From: JAUSPI01 sp964454305
Lineage (GTDB): Bacteria > Desulfobacterota > Syntrophia > Syntrophales > JADFWA01
Direction: 5' to 3'
Assembly (NCBI GenBank): GCA_964454305.1
Contig: CAYVXX010000105.1
Location: forward strand, 1-5,797
Length of the DNA stretch: 5,797 bases
Shown: positions 1-5,508 of the stretch, piece by piece
Layout of the letters: each line of letters opens with the position of its first letter
Position numbering within the stretch: position 1 is the first letter of the stretch
Translations under genes and position numbers: made by a program
The notes under the pieces: model-generated
Database searches by the model: none
Told to the model about the DNA's origin: nothing
What the model saw: the letters and a program-made list of their open reading frames with translations, nothing else

Positions 1-575
1 CCGCATCCTGGGCGCCTTCCTGGGGAAATACCCAGCCCTGGGAATTTTACATACTAACAGGGAAACCCCTCGACGAATTCAGAGAAAAGAACCAGGAGAA
101 AATGGTCAACGGTGAACCATTTTCATCCGATGTGCCCATGCAGGAGGACTGGCCGGAACATATGGGGAGACGGTACGGTGAAATGGGGAAAATTCTGATG
201 ACGAGCATGAGCATCAAACGAAGAGACAGGGAGGCCCGCAGCAAAATCTATCAGAATATGGCGACCCTATTCGATGCGCCGTGTCTTATAGTCGCCTGTA
301 TGTCGAGAGATATCCGTGTAGAATACGGAATGTTTGATATCGGTCTTATAATGCAGAACATCTGTCTTTCGGCTTATGAGAAAGGGATCGGGAGCTGCAT
401 TATGGCCGTCGCCATAGGTTATCCGGAACTTTTGCGTGAGATCCTGTCCATACCACAGGACAGATTAATCATCATCGGTGCGGCCCTGGGTTATCCCGAT
501 AAAGACTCTCCTATCAATAATTTCGAAAGGGAAAGGGCACCCTTAACTGAATTTGTGAAGTTCCCCGCCCTGTAG
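1..575 (+). CDS. Nitroreductase family protein, 5' end outside the window, altered C-terminus
   Basis: The frame is open from position 3, so the gene starts upstream of the window; 190 residues are visible. Family members are FMN-dependent NAD(P)H oxidoreductases that usually act as cytoplasmic homodimers. Visible hallmarks are Ala-Pro-Ser-Trp-Gly-Asn-Thr-Gln-Pro-Trp at fragment residues 4-13 (the conserved Pro-Ser...Asn-Gln-Pro-Trp region near the flavin), a central segment ending in Gly-Ile-Gly-Ser-Cys, a following Pro-Glu-Leu-Leu-Arg-Glu-Ile-Leu helix, and Gly-Tyr-Pro-Asp at 163-166. Family proteins with this tail usually end in something like Glu-Phe-Val-x-Trp. Here the protein reads Glu-Phe-Val-Lys-Phe-Pro-Ala-Leu-stop because translation runs into a palindromic sequence. 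The missing Lys-Trp-Val-Gly-stop is found in the same frame at 642-656. The substrate cannot be told from sequence. The core fold looks intact, so activity may survive the altered tail. Confidence 0.9.
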   Translation, partial: ASWAPSWGNTQPWEFYILTGKPLDEFREKNQEKMVNGEPFSSDVPMQEDWPEHMGRRYGEMGKILMTSMSIKRRDREARSKIYQNMATLFDAPCLIVACMSRDIRVEYGMFDIGLIMQNICLSAYEKGIGSCIMAVAIGYPELLREILSIPQDRLIIIGAALGYPDKDSPINNFERERAPLTEFVKFPAL

Positions 576-638
576 GCGGGACTTCCCGGTAAGGTATATG
601 GTTGTTTTATATTGCGCCCCTTGCGGGATGCGCTCCCG
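556..638. repeat. Short palindromic insert in the nitroreductase 3' end (REP/MITE-like)
   Basis: About 83-84 bp separate Glu-Phe-Val of the nitroreductase from a second, in-frame Val-Lys-Trp-Val-Gly-stop. The stretch is framed by hairpins. The left hairpin pairs CCCGCC (564-569) with GGCGGG (575-580) around a 5-nt loop, extended across a 2-nt bulge by GAAGT (557-561) with ACTTC (581-585). The right hairpin pairs CGGGA (624-628) with TCCCG (634-638). The 7-mer TCCCGGT occurs at 584-590 and 634-640, exactly 50 bp apart. The left hairpin contains the TAG stop that now ends the gene. No T-run follows it, so a palindromic repeat fits better than an intrinsic terminator, though it could weakly terminate or stabilise the mRNA. 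The exact boundaries are inferred. Confidence 0.55.
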
Positions 639-656
639 GTCAAATGGGTCGGTTGA
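639..656 (+). pseudogene. Displaced original C-terminal codons of the upstream nitroreductase
   Basis: This reads Val-Lys-Trp-Val-Gly-stop in the same frame as the nitroreductase (555 and 639 are both codon first positions). It matches the end of the second nitroreductase remnant at 2742-2759 in all five residues; the two 18-mers differ at two bases. It is most simply explained as the original gene end, cut off by the palindromic insert at about 556-638. Six codons alone would be weak evidence; the shared frame and the second copy in the window are what support it. Confidence 0.5.
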
Positions 657-718
657 ACGAAAAAGTAAGAGCAGACTTGTCTCCTTTCCCTCCTGCTTCG
701 TATTTCTCTTTTTTCAAG

Positions 719-747
719 TTGACATCGGACATCTGAAAACATACAAT
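719..747 (+). promoter_or_regulatory. Sigma70-type promoter for the lipoprotein gene
   Basis: A perfect -35 box TTGACA (719-724) is followed after 17 bp by TACAAT (742-747), which matches the -10 consensus at five of six positions. Transcription would start near 754, giving a leader of about 40 nt before the lipoprotein ATG. A pyrimidine-rich tract (about 674-715) lies just upstream of the -35 box. No operator-like dyad overlaps it, so expression may be largely constitutive. Confidence 0.8.
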
Positions 748-793
748 AACATTATAAAATCTTTGATAATCCACAATCCGAGGTGTACAGGGT

Positions 794-1510
794 ATGATAC
801 AATACGCTAAAAAATATGTTTATAAAAGAAGATATAATCTGTTATCTATTATTGCATTGTTACTGTTCGCTTTCTGTGCCGCGGTATCTCTGAGTGCCTG
901 CGCGCGGGTAAGTCGATACACTATCGATGTAAACTATAAACCTGCGGATACAACTCCTGCATTGAATAAAAATGTCCGGAAACTCGTCGTAACTGTTTCA
1001 AAATTTAACGATCTGCGTCAAGTAGAAGACAAAATGGTGATTGGTAAGGTCATAAAATCCGATGGCACTGAAATCCCCATTTTCCCCAAATTACGAATTC
1101 CTTCTGATGCGGTAACGGATGCCGTTAAAGACTATCTCAAGAAAACCGGATACAGGCTATCAGCAGGGACACCGGACTGGGATCTCAAAAATGACACGAT
1201 TATGAAAGAGTGGGAGAATATAGTAATAGGCGGAAATATCCATGAGTTTGAAATTGTCTGCACCAAGGAATTTCCTATCAGAAAATATACTGCCAGAGTC
1301 AAATTTGTCGCCGGTTTCGCGAATGTCCGGAAGCCGGAAACAATAGTTAAAATCACCGTTGAAAGTACTCCCACTCTCGAACATATCCGTTTCTCGGAAC
1401 AAAAGATTGAAGAAGTAATGAATGACGCCATGTCGATTGCCATTAGAAAGGTATTTGAAAGTCAGGAAATAAACCGGATTTTTATCGACGCGGCGAAAGA
1501 ACTCGACTGA
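794..1510 (+). CDS. Putative YajG-like lipoprotein
   Basis: This is a 238-residue protein. Residues 1-14 form a basic N-region with several Lys and Arg, residues 15-32 are hydrophobic, and Leu33-Ser-Ala-Cys36 is a clear lipobox, so Cys36 should be lipidated after signal peptidase II cleavage. The residue after it is Ala rather than Asp, which in E. coli favours sorting to the outer membrane. The mature part begins with a Val-Val-Thr-Val-Ser-Lys-Phe-Asn-Asp-Leu-Arg segment followed by an Ile-Gly pair, resembling the Phe-x-Asp-x-Arg...Ile-Gly pattern of YajG-type and related lipoproteins. Then comes an amphipathic Asp-Ala-Val-Lys-Asp-Tyr-Leu-Lys-Lys-Thr-Gly-Tyr segment of the kind seen where these proteins assemble or bind partners. 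No catalytic residues are recognisable. The ATG is preceded by GAGGTG at 780-785. A strong promoter lies upstream, so it appears monocistronic. Family placement is tentative; lipoprotein status is firm. Confidence 0.85.
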   Translation: MIQYAKKYVYKRRYNLLSIIALLLFAFCAAVSLSACARVSRYTIDVNYKPADTTPALNKNVRKLVVTVSKFNDLRQVEDKMVIGKVIKSDGTEIPIFPKLRIPSDAVTDAVKDYLKKTGYRLSAGTPDWDLKNDTIMKEWENIVIGGNIHEFEIVCTKEFPIRKYTARVKFVAGFANVRKPETIVKITVESTPTLEHIRFSEQKIEEVMNDAMSIAIRKVFESQEINRIFIDAAKELD

Positions 1511-1578
1511 CACACTATATATCAACAACTTGCCCGATGTGAAATGCAAGACACTCTCCTTGCTTCGCGTCTTTTCAG

Positions 1579-1611
1579 CAATCGTTCAACTCGTAAAAAG
1601 TTGTTTGATTG
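1579..1611. terminator. Imperfect stem-loop between convergent genes
   Basis: Arms at 1579-1591 and 1599-1611 pair over 13 positions, with two T-T mismatches and one G-T wobble, around a 7-nt loop. It sits directly after the stop codon of the minus-strand cytidine deaminase and about 70 bp past the lipoprotein stop. Neither strand has a convincing T-run after the stem, so it is a weak or atypical bidirectional terminator at best, possibly only a 3' mRNA-stabilising hairpin. Confidence 0.4.
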
Positions 1612-2622
1612 TTAAGGGATCTTCTTCTCTTTTCCCCGCGCCCTGAAAACCTCAAGTTTAACCTGCGTAGAGATTGAATGCAAAACGTCTTCCGCTGCTC
1701 TTTTCTGTCCGGATGTGCCGCACTGTACTTCGACAAGGACGACCCTTTCGATTTCCTTATAGAGCCTTGCAGCCATATTGAATTGAGATAAGGCCGCTTG
1801 CATTGGTGACATACTGGGATTAAAGGCGGCATTCTCCGCATACCGCCCGGTAAATACCCTTCCATCTTTTGACAGAATGGCAACGCCTGCAAAATTTCCC
1901 GAATAGGGCGCATAGCTTGCCTTTGCTGCCGCCAGCGCTTGCAGCACAACCGGTTCGTCAGACGAATGTTCGAGTGCAAGATTATGTTCCTCATGATCCA
2001 TCAGACGGGCGGTTATATCGAGGTCGCCCGGCCCGAAAGCGTGCGGCAGGAGGTCTGTAAGCAGCAGGGCTGGAGCATCGGGGATAACGATGGTAAGATT
2101 GGAAGTCCCGCGCAGTTCGTTCAGAAACTGCCGGCAATAGCCGCAAGGCGCGGCTGAAATTGCGAGGGTGTCGATAGCGCTTTCACCATGCATCCAGGCA
2201 TTCATGGTGGCGGATTGTTCACCATGCACGCTAAAGCTCAAGACCTGACCGGCAAATTCCATGTTGCTTCCGAAATAGAGATTTCCGCTCGTACCCCGGC
2301 AGACGGCACCGACATTGAATTTAGAAATAGGCGGTTTTGCGTAAACCTTTGCGATTTTGACCAGATCCAGCATCAGTTGCCGGCTGGATGCCCCCATTTT
2401 TCGAGCAAGATATTCTGCATCGTTCTTATCTATTTTGCCGGTAAAACTCCCGGCCAACACAATCTCACGCAGTTTTCCTTGAACGGACTCGGGAAAAGTC
2501 ATGATGGCGCGTTCAAGCTTTTCTCTAAGAGGATTGCCGGGAAATTCGGAGGAATCAGAAAAACCCGCCGAGAGAACCAGCAAAAAAACCAAAAACAGGA
2601 AAATCGAACAGGTTCTTTTCAT
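1612..2622 (-). CDS. Long-form cytidine deaminase with an N-terminal signal peptide
   Basis: The 336-residue product matches the homodimeric, two-lobed cytidine deaminase type of E. coli Cdd (294 residues), which hydrolytically deaminates cytidine and deoxycytidine to uridine forms. Counting from the ATG at 2622, the N-terminal catalytic lobe shows Phe-Asn-Val-Gly-Ala (102-106), Phe-Gly-Ser-Asn-Met-Glu-Phe (117-123), His133-Gly-Glu135 and Pro-Cys160-Gly-Tyr-Cys163: the zinc ligands and the catalytic Glu. The second, zinc-less lobe keeps Ala-Pro-Tyr-Ser (238-241) and Glu-Asn-Ala-Ala-Phe-Asn-Pro (263-269). E. coli Cdd has His-Ala-Glu where this has His-Gly-Glu; the family pattern tolerates Gly. 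Unusually, residues 1-20 are Met-Lys-Arg plus a strongly hydrophobic run and Ser-Ala-Gly, a typical Sec signal peptide, which predicts a periplasmic or secreted enzyme. A GTG at 2628 is in frame, but the ATG at 2622 is chosen because GAGGTG lies just before it. No nucleoside transport or salvage gene is adjacent. Confidence 0.9.
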   Translation of the reverse strand: MKRTCSIFLFLVFLLVLSAGFSDSSEFPGNPLREKLERAIMTFPESVQGKLREIVLAGSFTGKIDKNDAEYLARKMGASSRQLMLDLVKIAKVYAKPPISKFNVGAVCRGTSGNLYFGSNMEFAGQVLSFSVHGEQSATMNAWMHGESAIDTLAISAAPCGYCRQFLNELRGTSNLTIVIPDAPALLLTDLLPHAFGPGDLDITARLMDHEEHNLALEHSSDEPVVLQALAAAKASYAPYSGNFAGVAILSKDGRVFTGRYAENAAFNPSMSPMQAALSQFNMAARLYKEIERVVLVEVQCGTSGQKRAAEDVLHSISTQVKLEVFRARGKEKKIP

Positions 2623-2625
2623 ATG

Positions 2626-2631
2626 CACCTC
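2626..2631 (-). promoter_or_regulatory. Ribosome binding site that decides the cytidine deaminase start
   Basis: On the minus strand GAGGTG lies three bases before ATG 2622 (five bases from GAGG). The last three bases of the motif are themselves the in-frame GTG at 2628, so initiation at GTG would leave only a weak GCGAG sequence immediately upstream. The ATG is therefore the better start, giving Met-Lys-Arg at the head of the signal peptide. Confidence 0.6.
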
Positions 2632-2665
2632 GCTTTAATGTACCGAACCTTACTGAAGTTTTAAT

Positions 2666-2694
2666 AATTTAGCAGAAGTATTAACCGAAGGCAA
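2666..2694 (-). promoter_or_regulatory. Candidate promoter of the cytidine deaminase gene
   Basis: On the minus strand TTGCCT (2694-2689) and TAAATT (2671-2666) are separated by 17 bp. Each matches the sigma70 consensus at four of six positions. The predicted start near 2659 would give a leader of under 40 nt. Spacing and position are good but the boxes are moderate. It lies immediately upstream of the plus-strand nitroreductase remnant. Confidence 0.4.
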
Positions 2695-2705
2695 GGAGGA
2701 ACCGT

Positions 2706-2759
2706 GATATCGAGAAGGAAAGAGTCCCGTTGGACGAATTTGTTAAATGGGTCGGGTGA
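2706..2759 (+). pseudogene. Orphan C-terminus of a second nitroreductase-family gene
   Basis: The plus strand reads Asp-Ile-Glu-Lys-Glu-Arg-Val-Pro-Leu-Asp-Glu-Phe-Val-Lys-Trp-Val-Gly-stop. This aligns with the end of the nitroreductase at the left edge (Asn-Phe-Glu-Arg-Glu-Arg-Ala-Pro-Leu-Thr-Glu-Phe-Val-Lys) and with its displaced tail (Val-Lys-Trp-Val-Gly-stop). The frame has a stop (TAA at 2682-2684) shortly upstream and no start codon, and the codons just before it show no family resemblance, so it is a decayed fragment. It could be the remnant of a tandem paralogue most of which was lost when the neighbouring DNA was gained or rearranged. Confidence 0.7.
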
Positions 2760-3060
2760 AGAGTGGTAGTTATGAGGTTGGCAAGCTGGTGTCACTTTTT
2801 GTTTCCCTATCACCGGTAATGCTATTAAACGAATAGTGCCATTCCGATTTTATGTGTCGGATTATCCTTGATTTTTCGATTTTGCCTGCTATATTGTCGG
2901 TAATCACAAAAAAAGGGGGGGACTTCTTCACGTATATAAAGTAGCTGCTCTTTTCACGCACACACTCCGAACGCTCTTCTGAAAAAGATCAGCGATCCCA
3001 AATTGATACCACCCTATGCACTGTTGTAAATAACCGAAAAAAGATTAAATCGTACGGGTG
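2760..3060. other. Intergenic stretch with no convincing gene
   Basis: Short open frames exist (the longest on the minus strand at 2770-2961), but none has a recognisable product or ribosome binding site. The only distinctive feature is a run of seven A followed by seven G at 2908-2921. I see no tRNA, no strong terminator and no protein resemblance. It probably contains eroded sequence downstream of the nitroreductase remnant. Confidence 0.5.
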
Positions 3061-3099
3061 TCAAATAATTAAGTTGTCCCCTGAATTGTTCGCTTAATT
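3061..3099. repeat. Inverted repeat upstream of the small ORF; possible element end or operator
   Basis: AATTAAG (3067-3073) and CTTAATT (3093-3099) form a perfect 7-bp inverted repeat. Between them is TTGTCCCCTGAATT. Read on the minus strand this gives AATTCAGGGGACAA followed by CTTAATTATT. From memory, similar AATTC-GGGGACA-CTTAATT strings flank IS200-like and REP-associated transposase elements. No transposase is present here. The position, 28 bp before the ATG of the next gene, would also fit a regulatory dyad. Confidence 0.35.
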
Positions 3100-3127
3100 T
3101 CACCATTATGTATAGAGGAGATGAAAT

Positions 3128-3514
3128 ATGTATCAGTTATTTGATGATGTAGTCGAAGATGCAGAGACAGGTAAAAAATCGGCTGCACGGGCATTGCAGG
3201 CTTGGCAATATTTAATTGGAAAAGCCGCAAATCGACAAATCGTCCAATATGATGAATTACGATTACTAATGGGTTACGCAAATAACAGACCATTGAGCGT
3301 AATACTGGGCTGTATTATGTTTTATTGCCTGCAAAATGAATTACCTCCTTTAACTTTAATTGTGGTAAACCAAACAGGAGTCCCAGGAAAGGGCTTCTCG
3401 GCTGAAGATTTGGAAGATTATCATCAAAGAAGAGAAGACGTTTTCAAATTTTCTTGGTACAAAATTGTTCCTCCTACTATGGATGAATTTAGGCAAGCCA
3501 GAGAAAATGCATAA
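3128..3514 (+). CDS. Small conserved-looking protein of unknown function (128 aa)
   Basis: The start is well supported: AGAGGAG at 3114-3120 lies 7 nt before ATG 3128. The protein is soluble, with no signal peptide or membrane segment. An acidic N-terminus (residues 1-15) is followed by a helical Ala- and Gln-rich stretch. Residues about 38-60 (Ile-Val-Gln-Tyr-Asp-Glu-Leu-Arg-Leu-Leu-Met-Gly-Tyr...Arg-Pro-Leu-Ser) resemble in outline the Ile-Thr-Tyr-Gly-Glu-Leu-Ala helix-turn-helix stretch of small winged-helix domains such as that of the alkyltransferases. Then comes Leu-Pro-Pro-Leu-Thr-Leu-Ile-Val-Val-Asn-Gln-Thr-Gly-Val-Pro-Gly-Lys-Gly-Phe (about 76-94), a conserved-looking core strand and turn. 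The C-terminal part (95-128) is charged, with Tyr, His and Trp. The alkyltransferase Pro-Cys-His-Arg active site is absent. I cannot assign a function. It looks like a stand-alone accessory gene with its own leader; its stop codon begins an attC-like sequence. Confidence 0.75.
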   Translation: MYQLFDDVVEDAETGKKSAARALQAWQYLIGKAANRQIVQYDELRLLMGYANNRPLSVILGCIMFYCLQNELPPLTLIVVNQTGVPGKGFSAEDLEDYHQRREDVFKFSWYKIVPPTMDEFRQARENA

Positions 3515-3822
3515 CAAGGCAAATGCACTTGGATGGCAAAAAGCAAGACCTTACCCCGGATCCCCGGATCCCCCCAAAGGTTCCAACACAAACAACCCTG
3601 CCATAAGCAAAATATTGTCGGATATCTTTACAATTCAGTATTTCTTTATAAATCATCATTTTTGTTAATTGATAAAAGCAATGCCTTATCAATGTGGCGT
3701 TTACTGTTATGAAACAAACGTTTTATGCCTAAAATAAATCGTGTGATATCGTTTTTAAATAAGGGTAAATCCATTTTACGGCGTTTGCAGCATTTTCGAC
3801 TTTAATAACGTTAGTATCTATT
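3515..3822. other. AT-rich 308-bp spacer with small repeats, no gene seen
   Basis: The stretch lies between the small ORF and the convergent radical SAM gene. It opens with a sequence resembling the left half of an integron attC site (from 3509). It then holds two tandem copies of CCCCGGAT (3554-3569) followed by six C, bracketed by ACCTT (3548-3552) and AAGGT (3577-3581). A separate hairpin lies at 3668-3693. The remainder is AT-rich, and short open frames in it have no recognisable product. Confidence 0.5.
3668..3693. terminator. Inverted repeat between convergent genes, possible terminator
   Basis: ATTGATAA (3668-3675) pairs perfectly with TTATCAAT (3686-3693) around a 10-nt loop. It lies downstream of the small ORF on the plus strand and about 130 bp past the radical SAM stop on the minus strand. 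The stem is AT-rich and no long T-run follows directly on either strand, so a terminator role is only possible. Confidence 0.3.
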
Positions 3823-5280
3823 CTAAGATAAAGGAGGAATTCCCTCGGATACCCTTCGGAGAATGTCCCAATATGCGCCGCGGTGTCCGGATTTAATTGC
3901 TTCGGTCAGTACCGGATTGTCATTATAATTGTAATCTGGATTTGCGTCGGTTCGTCGGCCGAGAAGGAATCTCGTATCATCACCCACAATACCACGTAGC
4001 CAATCTTCCACATCTTCACCTAAACTTATATCACAGTAATAAATCGGGCGAAGAAAAGATTCATTGTTTTCCAGGGCTCCAAAAAGGCTGGGATTTTTCG
4101 ATAACGTCCCTTTTGACGTTTCTATGATTTTTCGACCGAGAGGCGTCATTGGATAAAGTCTCACACCGAGACTGATACCCACACGATCTGGCCTGATCTT
4201 TTTCATAAGATAAATCGCTGTTTCAATGGATTGTTTTGTTTCGCCTGGAGATCCAAGGAGTAGGTCGAACATGCAAATGATATTATGTCTGAGGCAAATT
4301 TCTCGAATTCGGGTCAAATCGTCCGCGCTGTAATTATGGCCGAGTCGGCGAAGCATGTTATCATCACCATGGTCGACACCGAAATCGATTCCAACACATC
4401 CGGCGTTACGCATCACATGTGCCAACTCTTCTGTAAAATACTCTGGAGAACAGTAGGCATACCATTTAATCCTACTTCCCAATCCTGAATCAATGATGGC
4501 CTTGGATACCTGAACCGAATGGGAATATGGCAAATTAAACTCGCAGTCACACGTATGAAATATGTTGACGCCACGGTGATAAAGATTGGTTAATTCCTGT
4601 ACAACATTTTGTGGCGGACGCATTCTTATAATTTTACCCTTGATAAATGGTTCCGGACAATAGGTGCACTTCATTGAACAGCCGCGTTTGGACTCGAATC
4701 CAACCTGCCCGCCGTTTTTAAAATAATATTGATTGTCAATCAAAGATCTGGAGGCCAAGTCTATTTTTTCAAGAGGAACAGGTAAGATGGCGTTGTGTTT
4801 AAAGTTGCCGTTTTCCATCCAAACCAGTCCCGGCACCACATCCACTTCAATATTGTCTTTGAGCGCTGTTGCCAATTTAACAAGACTCTCCTCTCCGTCT
4901 CCACATATACCATAAGACACATCGCAAAATTTCAGAACTTCAGAGGGGAAAATAGAAAAACCGACGCCGCCAAGACAAATCGGCGCATTGGTTGAACGTT
5001 TAATTGTTTCAATTACCGGTATAGCTCTAAGAAGAGAAAAATCCTGACTTGCGAAATAGGAATCATCTATGTTTCGGAGAGTAACACCGACGAGAACGGG
5101 TTTCTCTGTTAAAACATCAGAGAGTTTTTCCCGCCAATTTAGTTCAATGGCACAATCCACCAAATCGACGTCTATTCCGGCATGATGGCATGCAGCGCCA
5201 AGATAGTCCAGAGATATCGGCGTCACCGGCGGTTTCATGGGATTCGGGTTAACAAGAACGATTCGCATCTGTCCACTCAT
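3823..5280 (-). CDS. B12-binding-domain radical SAM protein
   Basis: The protein has 485 residues. Residues about 5-140 look like the N-terminal cobalamin-binding Rossmann domain of BchE-type enzymes: Arg-Ile-Val-Leu-Val-Asn-Pro at 6-12, a Ser-Leu-Asp-Tyr-Leu-Gly-Ala-Ala helix, Leu-Gly-Gly-Val-Gly-Phe at 103-108 and Gly-Asp-Gly-Glu-Glu at 127-131. No Asp-x-His-x-x-Gly cobalamin ligand motif is visible, as in many members of this group. The radical SAM barrel follows, with Cys201-x3-Cys205-x2-Cys208 for the 4Fe-4S cluster, a Cys-Asp-Cys-Glu-Phe-Asn element at 244-249, Gly-Ile-Asp-Phe-Gly-Val-Asp-His-Gly at 297-305 and Gly-Ser-Pro-Gly-Glu-Thr at 343-348. The C-terminal region (about 390-485) is unassigned. 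Such enzymes make S-adenosylmethionine-derived radicals, often for methyl transfer or ring rearrangement; the substrate here is unknown. No biosynthetic partner gene is visible. ATG 5280 lacks a good ribosome site; Met5 (ATG at 5268), preceded by GAGTGG, is an alternative start. Confidence 0.9.
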   Translation of the reverse strand: MSGQMRIVLVNPNPMKPPVTPISLDYLGAACHHAGIDVDLVDCAIELNWREKLSDVLTEKPVLVGVTLRNIDDSYFASQDFSLLRAIPVIETIKRSTNAPICLGGVGFSIFPSEVLKFCDVSYGICGDGEESLVKLATALKDNIEVDVVPGLVWMENGNFKHNAILPVPLEKIDLASRSLIDNQYYFKNGGQVGFESKRGCSMKCTYCPEPFIKGKIIRMRPPQNVVQELTNLYHRGVNIFHTCDCEFNLPYSHSVQVSKAIIDSGLGSRIKWYAYCSPEYFTEELAHVMRNAGCVGIDFGVDHGDDNMLRRLGHNYSADDLTRIREICLRHNIICMFDLLLGSPGETKQSIETAIYLMKKIRPDRVGISLGVRLYPMTPLGRKIIETSKGTLSKNPSLFGALENNESFLRPIYYCDISLGEDVEDWLRGIVGDDTRFLLGRRTDANPDYNYNDNPVLTEAIKSGHRGAYWDILRRVSEGIPPLS

Positions 5281-5508
5281 TAAACAAATTGGTTTCTTTT
5301 TGAAAAACTATATCATACAACGAAAACGGAAAATCTCGTGGATAAATCTTATCAGACATAAATTTCTAATCCTAAATGAACAAAAATCGAGGATGCAGTA
5401 TACACTCAAAGGGGTGTTGGGTGTCAATATCCATAAATGACATCTTTCCGAGCAGGGCTGCGTTACCGCTCTTATACTATGAAATCGCCACGATATTAAA
5501 GGTGACAA
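5281..5508. other. Divergent intergenic region of the radical SAM and dehydrogenase genes
   Basis: This 228-bp region separates two divergent genes and must carry both their promoters. On the plus strand TATACT (5474-5479) is a fair -10 box about 30 bp before the dehydrogenase ATG, but no good -35 box is present at normal spacing. On the minus strand TATGAT (near 5314-5319) is a possible -10 box for the radical SAM gene, also without a clear -35. The weak -35 positions might mean activator-dependent or alternative sigma-factor promoters. No open frame here is convincing. Confidence 0.4.

Noticed and set aside
557..585. Intrinsic terminator for the nitroreductase gene
   Set aside because: A strong GC stem exists but overlaps the stop codon and no T-run follows; interpreted as part of a palindromic insert instead.
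491..742. 83-codon minus-strand open frame including a Ser-Pro-Ala-Tyr-Arg-Ala-Gly stretch
   Set aside because: The apparent motif is just the translation of the palindrome at 557-585; the frame is antisense to the nitroreductase end.
598..810. 70-codon plus-strand open frame between the nitroreductase and the lipoprotein
   Set aside because: No ribosome site, no family resemblance, low-complexity Ser/Phe-rich translation, and it runs over the palindromic insert and the lipoprotein promoter.
1132..1549. Two minus-strand open frames opposite the lipoprotein gene
   Set aside because: They are shadows of a well-supported plus-strand gene with a lipobox and promoter.
2188..2664. 158-codon plus-strand open frame opposite the cytidine deaminase
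   Set aside because: It is antisense to a gene with intact zinc and catalytic motifs, and its translation resembles nothing.
2908..2921. A7G7 tract as a programmed frameshift or phase-variation site
   Set aside because: It is not inside or just before any supported gene, so it has nothing to switch.
2770..2961. 63-codon minus-strand open frame
   Set aside because: No ribosome site or recognisable product; it includes the A7-G7 tract and looks like chance.
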